This document shows, in pieces, positions 4,857 to 5,270 of a stretch of DNA of 5,270 bases. The translations under genes and the position numbers were made by a program. The DNA comes from Thermoproteota archaeon. GTDB lineage: Archaea; Thermoproteota; Methanomethylicia; Methanomethylicales; B66-G16. Under the pieces are notes generated by a model. It did not search any database, was not told the origin of the DNA, and saw only the letters and a list, made by a program, of their open reading frames with translations. Numbering within the stretch: position 1 is the stretch's first letter; each line of letters begins with the position of its first letter. The stretch lies in contig QMQV01000093.1 of NCBI GenBank assembly GCA_003649085.1, forward strand, positions 1 to 5,270, read 5' to 3'.

Positions 4857-5270
4857 TTAAGACCACTTAAAAACCTTTCTTTTAACGATAGACAAGTAGC
4901 TATAGTAGGCTATCCACGCGGTTGAAATTGGCAAGATCACGCACAGCCACAAGAAGGGCGGCGCTTTAAAAGCACAGTAAACGTTAGCCACAACATAAGC
5001 AGCTAAGTTCAAAATATACGCTCTTTTCTGCCAACCAAACTTCTTAATAGCTTCCACAGCCTGTAAAGCGGCAAAACCTTCTCTCGTTAAGGTATACTTA
5101 CCGTCTTCATTAACAACGATTAACTTCTCCATCTTCTTTAAGTGAAAGTCAAGCTTGCCACTGCTATTGATACCAAGCTCCCTTTTAAGTTCAGAAAAGC
5201 CCATGGGCTTAGCAGCCAATAACCTTAGGATCTTAACCCTCAAGGGATGGGAAATAGCTTCAAGCACATC
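4857..5270 (-). CDS. ArsR-like winged-helix protein with two C-terminal membrane helices, 5' end beyond the window
   Basis: About 137 codons are visible. The N-terminal part is an ArsR-type winged helix: AISHPLRVKILRLLA (4-18 counted from the GTG at 5267), the helix-turn-helix FSELKRELGI (24-33), recognition-type helix SSGKLDFHLKKMEK (35-48) and the wing VVNEDGKYTLTREG (51-64). After a linker helix come two hydrophobic stretches, about 83-100 and 103-127, then a basic tail KRKVFKW. This indicates a DNA-binding domain held at the membrane. Proteins of this build are common in archaea and their targets are mostly unknown. The GTG at 5267 is an internal codon rather than a convincing start: the frame is open to the window edge (codon GAT before it) and homologous winged helices begin a few residues earlier (DVLEAISHP). 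It precedes the prenyl synthase by 82 bases, so it might respond to membrane state and act on lipid genes; that is only inference. Confidence 0.8.
   Translation of the reverse strand, partial: DVLEAISHPLRVKILRLLAAKPMGFSELKRELGINSSGKLDFHLKKMEKLIVVNEDGKYTLTREGFAALQAVEAIKKFGWQKRAYILNLAAYVVANVYCAFKAPPFLWLCVILPISTAWIAYYSYLSIVKRKVFKWS

Overview
The window looks like a piece of an archaeal chromosome, most likely from a thermophilic TACK-type (Thermoproteota-like) archaeon. The evidence is the protein families present: a stand-alone Lrp-type RAM protein, an archaeal small Toprim protein, an archaeal isoprenyl diphosphate synthase and a short inositol-1-phosphate synthase. Frequent GTG and TTG starts and TATA-like boxes 25-45 bases upstream of starts agree with this. 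The lineage call is an inference. The window is almost fully coding, with no RNA gene, CRISPR array, insertion sequence or long repeat visible.

Left end (1-284, minus strand): a complete small RAM-domain (Lrp/AsnC ligand-binding) gene is followed 17 bases later by the first seven codons of what appears to be a second RAM gene, cut by the window edge. Between this pair and the rightward genes lies a compact divergent intergenic region. It holds a TATA-like perfect inverted repeat almost equidistant from the two start regions.

Middle left (357-1165, plus strand): a two-gene unit encodes a small Toprim protein (archaeal RNase M5/primase-like family) and an ADP-ribose-pyrophosphatase-like Nudix hydrolase, joined by a 4-base ATGA overlap. 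A 230-base convergent gap (1166-1395) follows and holds no convincing gene.

Right two thirds (5270-1396, minus strand): four genes in the order winged-helix protein with two membrane helices (its start lies beyond the window), trans-isoprenyl diphosphate synthase, M20 metallopeptidase-like protein, and myo-inositol-1-phosphate synthase. Gaps of 82, 82 and 117 bases carry TATA-like boxes of their own, so they may be separate or partly overlapping transcription units. The prenyl synthase and the inositol-phosphate synthase can both serve archaeal membrane lipid synthesis: the isoprenoid chain and the inositol head group (the latter also feeds di-myo-inositol-phosphate solutes in hyperthermophiles).

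Most of the content is recognisable housekeeping. I see no clearly new multi-gene system. The points most worth a second look are an M20 protein that keeps every metal ligand but has glycine in place of the catalytic glutamate, a prenyl synthase with a small residue at the chain-length position and an unusual region after its second Asp-rich motif, and palindromic TATA regions.
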